DNA from: JBBPZA01 sp963797015 | GTDB lineage: Bacteria; Actinomycetota; Thermoleophilia; Solirubrobacterales; Solirubrobacteraceae | Assembly: GCA_963797015.1 (NCBI GenBank) | Contig: CAWCNV010000017.1 | Span: 29,229 to 93,228 of the forward strand | DNA length: 64,000 nucleotides | Reading direction: 5' to 3' | Shown here: piece by piece, positions 41,026-48,339 of the stretch | Layout: each line of letters opens with the position of its first letter | Numbering within the stretch: position 1 is the stretch's first letter | The notes under the pieces: model-generated | What the model saw: the letters and a program-made list of their open reading frames with translations, nothing else | Told to the model about the DNA's origin: nothing | The model's database searches: none | Translations under genes and position numbers: made by a program

Positions 41026-41100
41026 CCGCAAGCTCGGCGGGTTCGGGCCACAGCACGAGGGCGACGTCGAGATCGTCCCGGTTGGTGGAGCGAATAGCGG

Positions 41101-41134
41101 CGCTGCCCCCCTCGCGTCCGCGAGGGGGGCAGCG
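41101..41134. terminator. Very strong hairpin after amt
   Basis: Perfect 16-base arms: CGCTGCCCCCCTCGCG (41101-41116) and CGCGAGGGGGGCAGCG (41119-41134) with only two bases between them, so the real loop opens a pair or two. It sits 75 bases after the amt stop. Confidence 0.7.
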
Positions 41135-41137
41135 GCA

Positions 41138-41166
41138 GGGCACGCCGCCTCGGATACGGCGTGCCC
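41138..41166. terminator. Second hairpin, adjacent to the first
   Basis: Perfect 10-base arms GGGCACGCCG (41138-41147) and CGGCGTGCCC (41157-41166), loop of nine bases. It lies 11 bases from the stop of the convergent PepSY-like gene and probably serves that direction, while the first hairpin serves amt. Confidence 0.65.
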
Positions 41167-41177
41167 CGGTCGTTGGC

Positions 41178-41473
41178 CTAGTTGCGCGCCTTGAGCGCGC
41201 GCGAGCCGGTGACGTTGAACGAGCTGTCGAGGAAGACCTCGATCTTCGTTCCGTCGGACTTGGTGACCTTCGCCTCGTAGGCGTCGGTGGACTTGCCGTC
41301 GGTCTCGGTGCTCGCGCGCTTGACGGTGGCGCCCGGGTAGGCGGCGGTCACCGCGCTGGTGACGCTGTCGAGCGTCGAGCCGGTGAGCGCGGTCTCGCGA
41401 TTGCCCGAGCGGTTGCCACGGCCTCTGCGGCCCCGGCGGCCAGCGCCGCCAGGATCGTTCTTGGGGTACGCAC
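41178..41473 (-). pseudogene. Secreted PepSY-like protein with a frameshift
   Basis: GTG 41473 with AAGGAGG ten bases upstream starts a good signal peptide (RTPRTILAALAAGAAEA). In another frame the sequence continues as a PepSY-like domain: ETALTGSTLDSVTSAVTAAY, PGATVKRASTETDGKSTDAY and EAKVTKSDGTKIEVFLDSSF, ending GSRALKARN. The length from start to stop is 296 bases, not a multiple of three. So a one- or two-base indel separates signal and domain near 41410-41440. It could be a real pseudogene or an assembly error; the codon pattern of both halves is intact. Confidence 0.7.
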
Positions 41474-41510
41474 GTTCTTCGTTGCCTCCTTGTGGGTTTC
41501 CCTCCCTAGA

Positions 41511-41656
41511 CGGCCCGCGAGGGCGGAACTGCGGGAGTAATCGCGAGCGGCCCCAAGGGCGGAACTGCGGGAGTAATCGCGAGCGGCCCGCGAGGGCGGA
41601 ACTGCGGGAGTAATCGCGAGCGGCCCCCGAGCCCCGGAGCTGCCGCTGTAATTCGC
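41511..41656. repeat. Tandem repeat, three near-identical 36-37 bp units plus a degenerate fourth
   Basis: Units at 41511-41547, 41548-41583 and 41584-41620 share GGGCGGAACTGCGGGAGTAA followed by TCGCGAG. Unit 2 is one base shorter. A diverged fourth unit occupies about 41621-41656. The array lies between the stop of the aldo/keto reductase and the start of the PepSY-like gene (both minus strand), so it occupies the latter's promoter region. Units are contiguous with no spacers, so it is not a CRISPR array. Confidence 0.85.
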
Positions 41657-41666
41657 GCCAGCGCGC

Positions 41667-42698
41667 TCAGCGCCGGCGCAGCGCGAGGCGCAGGCGTCGC
41701 CGCAGCGAGGGCGGCGGCTCCTCCGCAGGCCCGGGCCCCGCGGGCGGCGGCTCCGGGCGTGGTGGCAGCACGAGCGGGAAGAGCTCGTCGAGCTCTGCGA
41801 GCTCCTCCGGGCCGGGCTCCCACCGCGTCGCCGCGGCGTTGGCGCGCACCTGCTCGGCGCTCGTCGCGCCAGCGATCACCGTCGCGACCGCGGGCCGGGC
41901 GGCGAGCGCGGCGATTGCGACCTGCGCGGGATCGATCGCGCGCGCGGCGGCGAAGCGCGCGATCGCCTCGAGGCGGTCGTAGACCGGGTCGTCGCCCGGC
42001 CCGCCGCGGGCGTGCGGGGGCGCGCCGGCCGGCCCCGGCGCCCCGCGACGGTACTTGCCGGTCAGCAGCCCGCTGGCGAGCGGGAAGTAGGGGATCAGCG
42101 CGACGCCGAGCCGCTCGCACGCCGGCAGCACCTCGAGCTCGGCTCCGCGCGCGAGCAGGCTGTACTCGTTCTGGACGCTCGCGAACGAGGCCAGGCCGTT
42201 GTCCCGCGCCACGTGCGCTGCCTCGTCGAGCTGTACGGCCGAGAAGTTGCAGCAGCCGATGCAGCGGACCTTGCCCTCGCGGACGAGCTCGTCGAGCGCC
42301 CCCAGCGTCTCCTCGAGCGGCGTGACGCCGTCGGGCAAGTGGTACTGGTAGAGGTCGATGCGGTCGGTTCCGAGCCGCGAAAGCGATCCCTCGACCGCGC
42401 GGCGCACCCCGGCGCGCGAGCCGGGGGCGAGCTGCTGGTCGCCCTCGCCGCCCCAGCTCATCCCGAACTTCGTCGCCAGGATCACCTCATCGCGACGCCC
42501 GCGCACGGCTTCGCCGAGCAGGCGCTCGCTCTCGCCCCCGCCGCCGTAGACGTCGGCGGTGTCGAAGAACGCAGCGCCGGTGTCGATCGCCGCGTCCACG
42601 ATCGCCCGCGCGCCGGCCGCGTCGACGGGCGCGCCGAACTTGCTCGTGCCCACACCGACGGCCGGAACGCGCAGCTCGCCGAGTTCACACGTCCGCAT
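41667..42698 (-). CDS. Aldo/keto reductase
   Basis: A 343-residue NADPH-dependent aldo/keto reductase. The catalytic tetrad is visible: Asp and Tyr in FFDTADVYGGG, Lys in VILATKFGMSWGG, and His in DLYQYHLPDG. Near the C-terminus VIAGATSAEQVRANA is the cofactor-binding loop. The last ~45 residues are Pro/Arg-rich and look like an unstructured extension. The substrate is unknown; the group includes oxidoreductases of sugars and aromatic aldehydes. ATG 42698. Confidence 0.9.
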   Translation of the reverse strand: MRTCELGELRVPAVGVGTSKFGAPVDAAGARAIVDAAIDTGAAFFDTADVYGGGGESERLLGEAVRGRRDEVILATKFGMSWGGEGDQQLAPGSRAGVRRAVEGSLSRLGTDRIDLYQYHLPDGVTPLEETLGALDELVREGKVRCIGCCNFSAVQLDEAAHVARDNGLASFASVQNEYSLLARGAELEVLPACERLGVALIPYFPLASGLLTGKYRRGAPGPAGAPPHARGGPGDDPVYDRLEAIARFAAARAIDPAQVAIAALAARPAVATVIAGATSAEQVRANAAATRWEPGPEELAELDELFPLVLPPRPEPPPAGPGPAEEPPPSLRRRLRLALRRR

Positions 42699-42736
42699 GG
42701 CCGCGCGACCCTAGTCGCTCGGGCTACGCTGGGTCC

Positions 42737-43006
42737 ATGTGCCGCAACATCCGAACCCTCCACAACTTTGATCCGCCGGCGACCGAGGAGGAGATCCACG
42801 CCTCCGCGCTGCAGTACGTGCGCAAGATCAGCGGCTTCAACAAGCCCTCCGCGGCCAACAGCGAGCCCTTCGAGCGGGCGGTCGAGGAGGTCGCCGCCGC
42901 CTCGAGCCGGCTGCTGGCCGAGCTGACGACCGCGGCCCCGGCGAAGGACCGCGAGGTCGAGGCCGCAAAGGCCCGCGCGCGCGCCGCGCAGCGCTACGCC
43001 GCCTAG
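42737..43006 (+). CDS. DUF2277 protein
   Basis: An 89-residue DUF2277 protein. MCRNIRTLHNFDPPATEEEI is the near-invariant opening, followed by HASALQYVRKISGFNKPSAA and a helical tail. Small soluble protein of unknown function, widespread in actinobacteria. Its 3' end overlaps the convergent PAP2 gene by four bases (CTAG). Confidence 0.92.
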   Translation: MCRNIRTLHNFDPPATEEEIHASALQYVRKISGFNKPSAANSEPFERAVEEVAAASSRLLAELTTAAPAKDREVEAAKARARAAQRYAA

Positions 43007-43599
43007 GTCTCGCGCTGACCACGCGCGCGCACGCGCGTGGTCAGGCGTGCCAGCGCGACCCCGATCAGCGAGCCGATCACCACGTCGCCCGGGTAGTGCA
43101 CGCCGGTGTGCACGCGCGAGTAGGCCACCAGCGACGCGAGCGCGCGCAGCGGCTGCGCGGCGGCGGGCCAGGTCGCGCCCACCCCGGTGGCGAGGGCGAA
43201 CGCCGCGGCGGAGTGACCCGACGGGAAGGAGCTCGAGACCGGCATCGGGATGTGACGGTCGAGCGGCACCTCCTGGCCTTCGCGATCGGGTCGCCGCCTG
43301 CGCCCGAGCGGCTTGACCGCGAGATTGATCGCGGCGGCGGTGACGGCGAGCGAGGCGAGGCCGTCGGCCGCCGCGCGGCGGCCGCGGCGGCCGCCGAAGA
43401 TGCTCAGGACGGCGGCCGCGGTGAGCGACAGCCGCGAGTAGTCGGCCGCGTGCGAGAGACGTCGCAACCATCGATCGTGGGCGGGCGTGGGGCGGCGGGC
43501 GATCGCTGCGTAGAGCGCTACGTCGAGACGGTGCAACGCGGCGAACCAGCGCCGCGGTGCGGGCGGAGTCGCTGCGGGATCCGCTCCGGTCGCGCTCAT
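43003..43599 (-). CDS. PAP2-family membrane phosphatase
   Basis: A 198-residue membrane phosphatase. All three PAP2 motifs are present: KPLGRRRRPDRE (KxxxxxxRP), SSSFPSGHSAAAF (PSGH with the catalytic His) and SRVHTGVHYPGDV (SRxxxxxHxxxD). About five helices surround them. The substrate is probably a lipid phosphate such as phosphatidic acid or undecaprenyl diphosphate. The start is ATG 43599, after rejecting an upstream extension. Confidence 0.92.
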   Translation of the reverse strand: MSATGADPAATPPAPRRWFAALHRLDVALYAAIARRPTPAHDRWLRRLSHAADYSRLSLTAAAVLSIFGGRRGRRAAADGLASLAVTAAAINLAVKPLGRRRRPDREGQEVPLDRHIPMPVSSSFPSGHSAAAFALATGVGATWPAAAQPLRALASLVAYSRVHTGVHYPGDVVIGSLIGVALARLTTRVRARGQRET

Positions 43600-43688
43600 T
43601 GGAGAGGCATCGTATGACGCGCTCGCGGGCGGCCGCGTTGAGCCCGTTTCACAACGGTTCGGCACGCCCATCGCCGCGAAACGGACTC

Positions 43689-44555
43689 TCAGAGGAAGCT
43701 GCCGTTGCGCTCGCGCCCGATCTCCGCGTACCCCCGGTCGGTGGTGGCCTTGCCGAGCGAAGCGAAGCTGAAACCCAGCTCGACGCCCGAGAAGCGGCCG
43801 GTCGAGCGCGCGGGGGCGAAACGGCCCTTGAACGCGGCCCGGTCGGTGGGCGCGACCTTCTTGCCCGAGCCCCGCCGGACGAAATCGCCGGTGGCCTTCC
43901 AGCGCACGGTGAGGCTCACCGCCGCGGGCACCGGCGCGGGGCCCCCGAACCGGAACGAGTCGATCACCGGCTGGTTGGTGACGCGCAGCACGGCCTCGCG
44001 GCGGTCGCGGCTGACCTCGAGCTGCTCAGGCGCGACCTCGACGACCCAGAACAGTCCCGAGGGCTGGACGCCGCCGTTGAAGTCGTGTACCTGCGAGCCC
44101 GACCCGGGCTCGTAGAGATCGACTCATATGAAGGCGAAGGACCCTTTGCGCGTGGAGCCGTCCGAGGCCACGTAGGTCCCCTGGTAGGCGCGCATGTCGG
44201 TCTCGAGGTTGTAGGTCCTGCCATCGCTGCCCTTGGCCCGACCGACGTGGTAGGCGAGCGCGGTGAAGCCCGTGCGGTCGGTGATCACCGACGGCTCGAC
44301 GTCGAGCCCCGGTAGGGGCAGGCGGCTGAACGGCAGCGTGACGCCGAGCGGGCCCGGACCGAACACGTGCAGCGTGGGCGCCGGACCACCCGGGATCGGT
44401 TTGGGCTGGGGCACCGGCGCGCTCTGGGTGGTCGCGGCGCTCGACTGCGCCGGGACCAGCGCATCGGCGGCGCTCGCGGTTGCGAACGCAGCGCCCGCAT
44501 ACGTCAGGAACCTTCGCCGATCGACGCTCGACGCGCTCGCGCTCACCTCTTCCAC
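43689..44555 (-). pseudogene. Tat-exported protein gene interrupted by an in-frame TGA
   Basis: GTG 44555 with a perfect AGGAGGTGA upstream starts a Tat signal (VDRRRFLTYAGAAFATASAA). The frame then runs to KGSFAFI followed by TGA at 44124-44126. Exactly the same frame continues with good codon use for another 144 codons (VDLYEPGSGSQVHDFNGGVQ, then PSGLFWVVEVAPEQLEVSRD) to a stop at 43689. A single TGG-to-TGA change would explain it. I read the full protein as about 288 residues, secreted, beta-rich, of no family I recognise. Readthrough or recoding of TGA cannot be excluded. Confidence 0.75.
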
Positions 44556-44601
44556 GGCTCACCTCCTGTGTCCTACGTCACACAAGAGGGTATTGTATTC
44601 G

Positions 44602-44615
44602 ACATGGATCCGTGT
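44602..44615. promoter_or_regulatory. Palindrome upstream of the P450 gene
   Basis: ACATGGATCCGTGT, symmetric at 12 of 14 positions, 17 bases before the P450 start and in the 77-base gap shared with the divergent Tat-protein gene. Possible operator; no regulator gene is adjacent. Confidence 0.35.
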
Positions 44616-44632
44616 AATCGTCGGAGGACGCG

Positions 44633-46042
44633 ATGACCGCCACCGCACCAGCACCGGTAGAGCTCGAGCCTCTCGTCGGCGAGGCCCCTCCGTCGCCCGC
44701 CGGACCGGCCGATGAGGCCGAGCAGCAGCTTCCGCCGCCGCCCGCCATCGAGCTGCCGCGCACGCTCCAGATCCTGCGCTTCAACCAGCGCCAGATCGAG
44801 TTCGTCTTCCGCGCGCGTCGCGAGCTCGGCGAGGTCTTCCGCATGCGCGGCATCGTGCCCGGCGGTCCGGTCATCACCAGTCACCCCGACCACGTGCGCT
44901 CACTGTTCACGGCCAAGCCCGAGGAGGCGCCCTCGCTCACCGGCGAGTCGCCGCTGCGCCCGATCGTGGGCCCCAACTCGGTGCTCACCGCCGTCGGCCC
45001 GCGGCACATGCGCCAGCGCAAGCTCCTGCTGCCCTCCTTCCACGGCGAGGCGGTCGAGCGCTACGTCCAGATGATCCGCGACATGGCCGAGACCGAGATC
45101 GACCGCTGGCCGATCGGCAAGCCGTTCGCGCTCGCGCCCCGCATGCAGGCGATCACGCTCGACGTGATCATGGGCGGGATCTTCGGCATCGAGGGCAAGC
45201 CGCCGCGCGGCACGCCGGAGTACGGGCTGCGGATCGCGACCAAGCAGCTGCTAGCCGCGTCGACGCTGCCCGGCGCCCAGCTCGCCGAGCTGATGAACAT
45301 CGGCCGCGACGAGCCCGTCGGCCTCACGCGCGTGGGGCTCGGGATCGTCGACCGCTACACGTACGCGGTGATCGAAGCGCGCCGGCGCGCCGCGGACCTC
45401 GAGGAGCGCAAGGACATCCTCTCGGTGCTGCTGCGGGCACGGACCGAGGACGACGAGCCGCTCACCGATCGCGAGCTTCGCGACGAGCTCCTCACCCTGG
45501 TGCTCGCCGGTCACGAGACGACGGCGAACTCGCTGGCCTGGACGTGGGAGCGCCTGGTGCGCACGCCCGCCGCCCACGAGCGGCTTCGCGACGCCGTGCG
45601 CTCCGAGGACCAGGCCGCGGAGCACATCGAGGCCGCGATCGTCGAGGGCATGCGCGTGCGCCCGGTGATCCCCATGATCGGCCGGCGCGTGATGGTCCCG
45701 TGGCGGCTCGGCGACTACGCGGTCCGGGCCGACACGCCGGTGACGATGAGCATCCTGCTCCTCCACCACCGCGAGGACCTCTACCCCCACCCGTTCGCCT
45801 ACCGCCCCGAGCGCTGGCTCGGGCGCAAGCCCGGGACCTACGAGTGGATCCCGTTCGGCGGCGGCATCCGGCGCTGCCTGGGCGCGTCGCTCGCCATGGC
45901 CGAGCAGCGCGTCGTGCTCGAGGAGATGACCCGCCGGCTGGACCTCGAGGCCGACGACCCCGATCCCGAGCACGCGGTGCACCGCAACGTGACCATGATT
46001 CCCGCGCGCGGCGCGACCGTCGTCGTGCGCGCCCGCCGCTAG
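44633..46042 (+). CDS. Cytochrome P450
   Basis: A 469-residue P450 mono-oxygenase. The oxygen-binding I-helix motif is LVLAGHETTANSLAW, ExxR is EGMR, and the haem loop is FGGGIRRCLGASLAMAE with the Cys thiolate ligand. The N-terminal ~35 residues are Pro-rich and soluble. The length and motifs resemble the CYP110/CYP135-like bacterial P450s with fatty acid or terpenoid substrates, but the substrate is not deducible. A ferredoxin partner is not adjacent. ATG 44633 with GGAGG upstream. Its 3' end overlaps the convergent CoA transferase. Confidence 0.94.
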   Translation: MTATAPAPVELEPLVGEAPPSPAGPADEAEQQLPPPPAIELPRTLQILRFNQRQIEFVFRARRELGEVFRMRGIVPGGPVITSHPDHVRSLFTAKPEEAPSLTGESPLRPIVGPNSVLTAVGPRHMRQRKLLLPSFHGEAVERYVQMIRDMAETEIDRWPIGKPFALAPRMQAITLDVIMGGIFGIEGKPPRGTPEYGLRIATKQLLAASTLPGAQLAELMNIGRDEPVGLTRVGLGIVDRYTYAVIEARRRAADLEERKDILSVLLRARTEDDEPLTDRELRDELLTLVLAGHETTANSLAWTWERLVRTPAAHERLRDAVRSEDQAAEHIEAAIVEGMRVRPVIPMIGRRVMVPWRLGDYAVRADTPVTMSILLLHHREDLYPHPFAYRPERWLGRKPGTYEWIPFGGGIRRCLGASLAMAEQRVVLEEMTRRLDLEADDPDPEHAVHRNVTMIPARGATVVVRARR

Positions 46043-47277
46043 CCTCCGGCGGCCGGGACGGTCGACGGGAGGGCGATCACGCCGTCGGTCGCCAGGCGGC
46101 CGATCTCGGAGCTCGTCAGCCCGAGCAGCTCTGAGAGCACCTCCTCCGTGTGCTCTCCGAGCGCGGGCGCGGGGCGGACGGGCACGCGCTCGGTGGTGCC
46201 GAAGCGCAGCGGTGAGCCGGGCATCAGGTAGGTGCCGATGCCCGGTTGCTCGACCTCCTCGAACATCGGATTGGCCGGCGAGCAGCGCGGGTCGTCGTCG
46301 ACCAGCTCCATGAACGTCTGGTAGGGGCCCCAGCACACGCCGTGCGCGTCGAAGACGGTGCGGATCTCCTCGAGCGTGCGGCTGGTCGTCCACGGCTTGA
46401 TCAGCGCGCCGAGCGACTCGCGCGCCGTGAAGCGATCGCCCTCCTTTCGCATATCCACGCCGAGCACGCGCTCGAGCGTCGAGAACGCCTCGCCCAGCCC
46501 GGTCGCCCGCACGAGCGCCTCCCACTGCTTGAGCGTCAGGGCGACGATCATGATGCGCCGGCCGTCGGCCGTCAGGAAGTCGCGGCCGAACGCGCCGTAG
46601 AGGTAGTTGCCGTCCTTCAGGCGCTCGCGGCGGTTGATCTGGGCCTCGCCGATCTTGCCCAGGTTGCCGACCATCGCGAAGGCGACGTCGGAGAGCGCGA
46701 CCTTCACGAGCTGGCCCTCGCCGGTCAGCCGCCGGTGGCGCTCGGCGGCGAGCAGGCCGCCGGCGGCGAGCGTGCCGGTGATCGCGTCCCACGCGGGCAG
46801 CAGGTGGTTGAAGGGCACCGACAGGTTGCGCGGGCCGGTGGCCCACGGGAAACCGGTCGCCGGGTTGACCGTGTAGTCGACCGCCGACGAGTCGTCGTGG
46901 TTGCCGGTGATGGCGACCATCACGAGGTCGGGCCGCCGCGCGCGCAGGGTGTCGTAGTCCAGCCAGCCGCGCACGGGGAAGTTGGTCAGGAACAGCCCCG
47001 CGTCGGCGCCCGGGGCGCCGATCAGCTCGCCGACGAGCTCCTGCCCGCGCGGTGAGCGAAGGTCGATCGTGACCGACCGCTTGCCCTTGTTGAGCCCGGC
47101 CCAGAAGAGGCTGGTGCCGTCGTCGGTCACCGGCCAGCGGTCGCGGTCGAGCCCGCCGCCGATCGGGTCGAAGCGGATCACGTCCGCCCCGAGCTGGGCC
47201 AGTGTCATCCCTCCCAGGGGTGCGGCGACGTAGGCGGAGCCCTCGACCACACGCATGCCGGCCAGGATCCCGGTCAC
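46039..47277 (-). CDS. Family III CoA transferase (mesaconyl/itaconyl-CoA type)
   Basis: A 412-residue CaiB/BaiF-fold CoA transferase. It starts with the conserved GMRVVEGSAYVAAPLGGMTL, and has QLGADVIRFDPIGGGLDRDR and the catalytic-Asp segment SAVDYTVNPATGFP (Asp about residue 134). GGGLDRDRWP and the sequence around the Asp resemble mesaconyl-CoA C1-C4 transferases and itaconate CoA transferases. The upstream, overlapping gene encodes a MaoC-type hydratase, and a CitE-like lyase gene is divergent, which together suggest a C5-dicarboxylate pathway. The exact substrate is inferred from this set. Confidence 0.87.
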   Translation of the reverse strand: MTGILAGMRVVEGSAYVAAPLGGMTLAQLGADVIRFDPIGGGLDRDRWPVTDDGTSLFWAGLNKGKRSVTIDLRSPRGQELVGELIGAPGADAGLFLTNFPVRGWLDYDTLRARRPDLVMVAITGNHDDSSAVDYTVNPATGFPWATGPRNLSVPFNHLLPAWDAITGTLAAGGLLAAERHRRLTGEGQLVKVALSDVAFAMVGNLGKIGEAQINRRERLKDGNYLYGAFGRDFLTADGRRIMIVALTLKQWEALVRATGLGEAFSTLERVLGVDMRKEGDRFTARESLGALIKPWTTSRTLEEIRTVFDAHGVCWGPYQTFMELVDDDPRCSPANPMFEEVEQPGIGTYLMPGSPLRFGTTERVPVRPAPALGEHTEEVLSELLGLTSSEIGRLATDGVIALPSTVPAAGG

Positions 47278-48299
47278 GCCGCCACCGCCACGAAGCGCCA
47301 GTCGAGCACCGGTTCGAGCTCCCCTTCGCCGCCGCGCTGGGCGTGGACGAGCGCGCGCAGGTCGACGAGGCTCGCGTCGACGCCGGCCAGCGGTCTCGAC
47401 GCGGTGACGGTGAGCTCGGTGCTCAGGACGTCGCCCTCGAACACCGGGCCGAGGTGGTCACAGCCCTCCCAGGCGACGATCGTCACCAGGGCGGGTAGCG
47501 CACGCGCCGCGTGTGCGGCGGCGACGGCGATCGTGTGGCCGCCGTAGGCCAGCCGGCGCCCGTGCGCGCTCGCGCCGGCGTCGATGTGGGCGCGGGCGAT
47601 GTTGAGGGTCATGCGCGCGAGCTCGGGGGCCGCCGTCACGGTGTCGCGGCCCTCGACCTCGTAGCAATCTCCGGCGGCGAGCCCTGAAGGTGCTGGCCCC
47701 TGGCGGGCCGCGCTGAAGGCCCCGTAGTCCCAGCCCGCGGGGACCGCCGCCGCGACGGCGTCGCGGTCCAGCTCGGCCGGGATGTCCTCGAAGCGGTCGG
47801 CGTGACCGGTGCTCGCCCCGGCATCGCGCAGCGGGATCATCGGGCAGCGCCAGAAGTCGAGCACGCGCGCGCCGTGCTGGTTCTCGGTGGTGATGCGCAA
47901 CGCGACGAGGCCGGTCGCGGTCCCGTCCTCGCGCGGGCGGTTCTGCTTGAGCCCGGCGACCTCCGTGCGCGTGCGCAGCGTGTCGCCCACGAACACCGGG
48001 GCCTGCAGCACCAGGCCGCGGTAGAAGAGGTTGCCGCGGACGCGCTCGCTCGGTCCCGTGGACTGGCCGATGGCGACGTCGCAGACCAGGTTCGGGTGGG
48101 CGAGCGGGCGGGGGCCGCCGGTCACGGCCCGGGACAGGGCGGCGTCCAGTGGGAGCGCCAGGCGATCCCCGACGATCGCCTGGTGCAGGGCGGCGTGGCC
48201 GGAGGTGAGCGTGAGCGAGGGGGCGTCCTCGAACACCTGCCCGGGCTCGAGGTCCTCGAAGTAGGGGCCGCCGACGCGCACCCTCGTCGCCGCCTTCAT
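47274..48299 (-). CDS. Double MaoC-domain hydratase (mesaconyl-CoA hydratase type)
   Basis: A 341-residue protein built from two hot-dog domains. The first starts GGPYFEDLEPGQVFEDAPSL and continues to YRGLVLQAPVFVGDTLRTRT. The second contains ARAHIDAGASAHGRRLAYGG and VFEGDVLSTELTVTA. This arrangement and the strongly conserved YFEDLEPGQVFEDAP match beta-methylmalyl-CoA dehydratase (mesaconyl-CoA hydratase, Mch) and related itaconyl/mesaconyl-C4-CoA hydratases. Its stop overlaps the CoA transferase ATG by four bases, so the two form one transcript. Confidence 0.87.
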   Translation of the reverse strand: MKAATRVRVGGPYFEDLEPGQVFEDAPSLTLTSGHAALHQAIVGDRLALPLDAALSRAVTGGPRPLAHPNLVCDVAIGQSTGPSERVRGNLFYRGLVLQAPVFVGDTLRTRTEVAGLKQNRPREDGTATGLVALRITTENQHGARVLDFWRCPMIPLRDAGASTGHADRFEDIPAELDRDAVAAAVPAGWDYGAFSAARQGPAPSGLAAGDCYEVEGRDTVTAAPELARMTLNIARAHIDAGASAHGRRLAYGGHTIAVAAAHAARALPALVTIVAWEGCDHLGPVFEGDVLSTELTVTASRPLAGVDASLVDLRALVHAQRGGEGELEPVLDWRFVAVAA

Positions 48300-48327
48300 C
48301 GGCTCACTATGGATGATTCCCCGCCAT

Positions 48328-48333
48328 TACGCT
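48328..48333 (+). promoter_or_regulatory. Possible -10 element of a leaderless transcript
   Basis: TACGCT fits the TANNNT -10 consensus and lies seven bases before the GTG at 48340, the distance seen in leaderless actinobacterial mRNAs. No Shine-Dalgarno precedes that GTG. No clear -35 is visible. Confidence 0.35.
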
Positions 48334-48339
48334 AGGCCC

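Noticed and set aside
39685..41031. 448-codon minus-strand frame over amt
   Set aside because: Composition is Arg/Glu/His-rich, antisense to a certain ammonium transporter.
41511..41656. CRISPR-like repeats
   Set aside because: Units are contiguous without unique spacers, and no cas genes are nearby; it is a tandem repeat.
44124..44126. Selenocysteine at the in-frame TGA
   Set aside because: No Sec-family context, and no downstream stem-loop I can argue for; a Trp-to-stop change is simpler.
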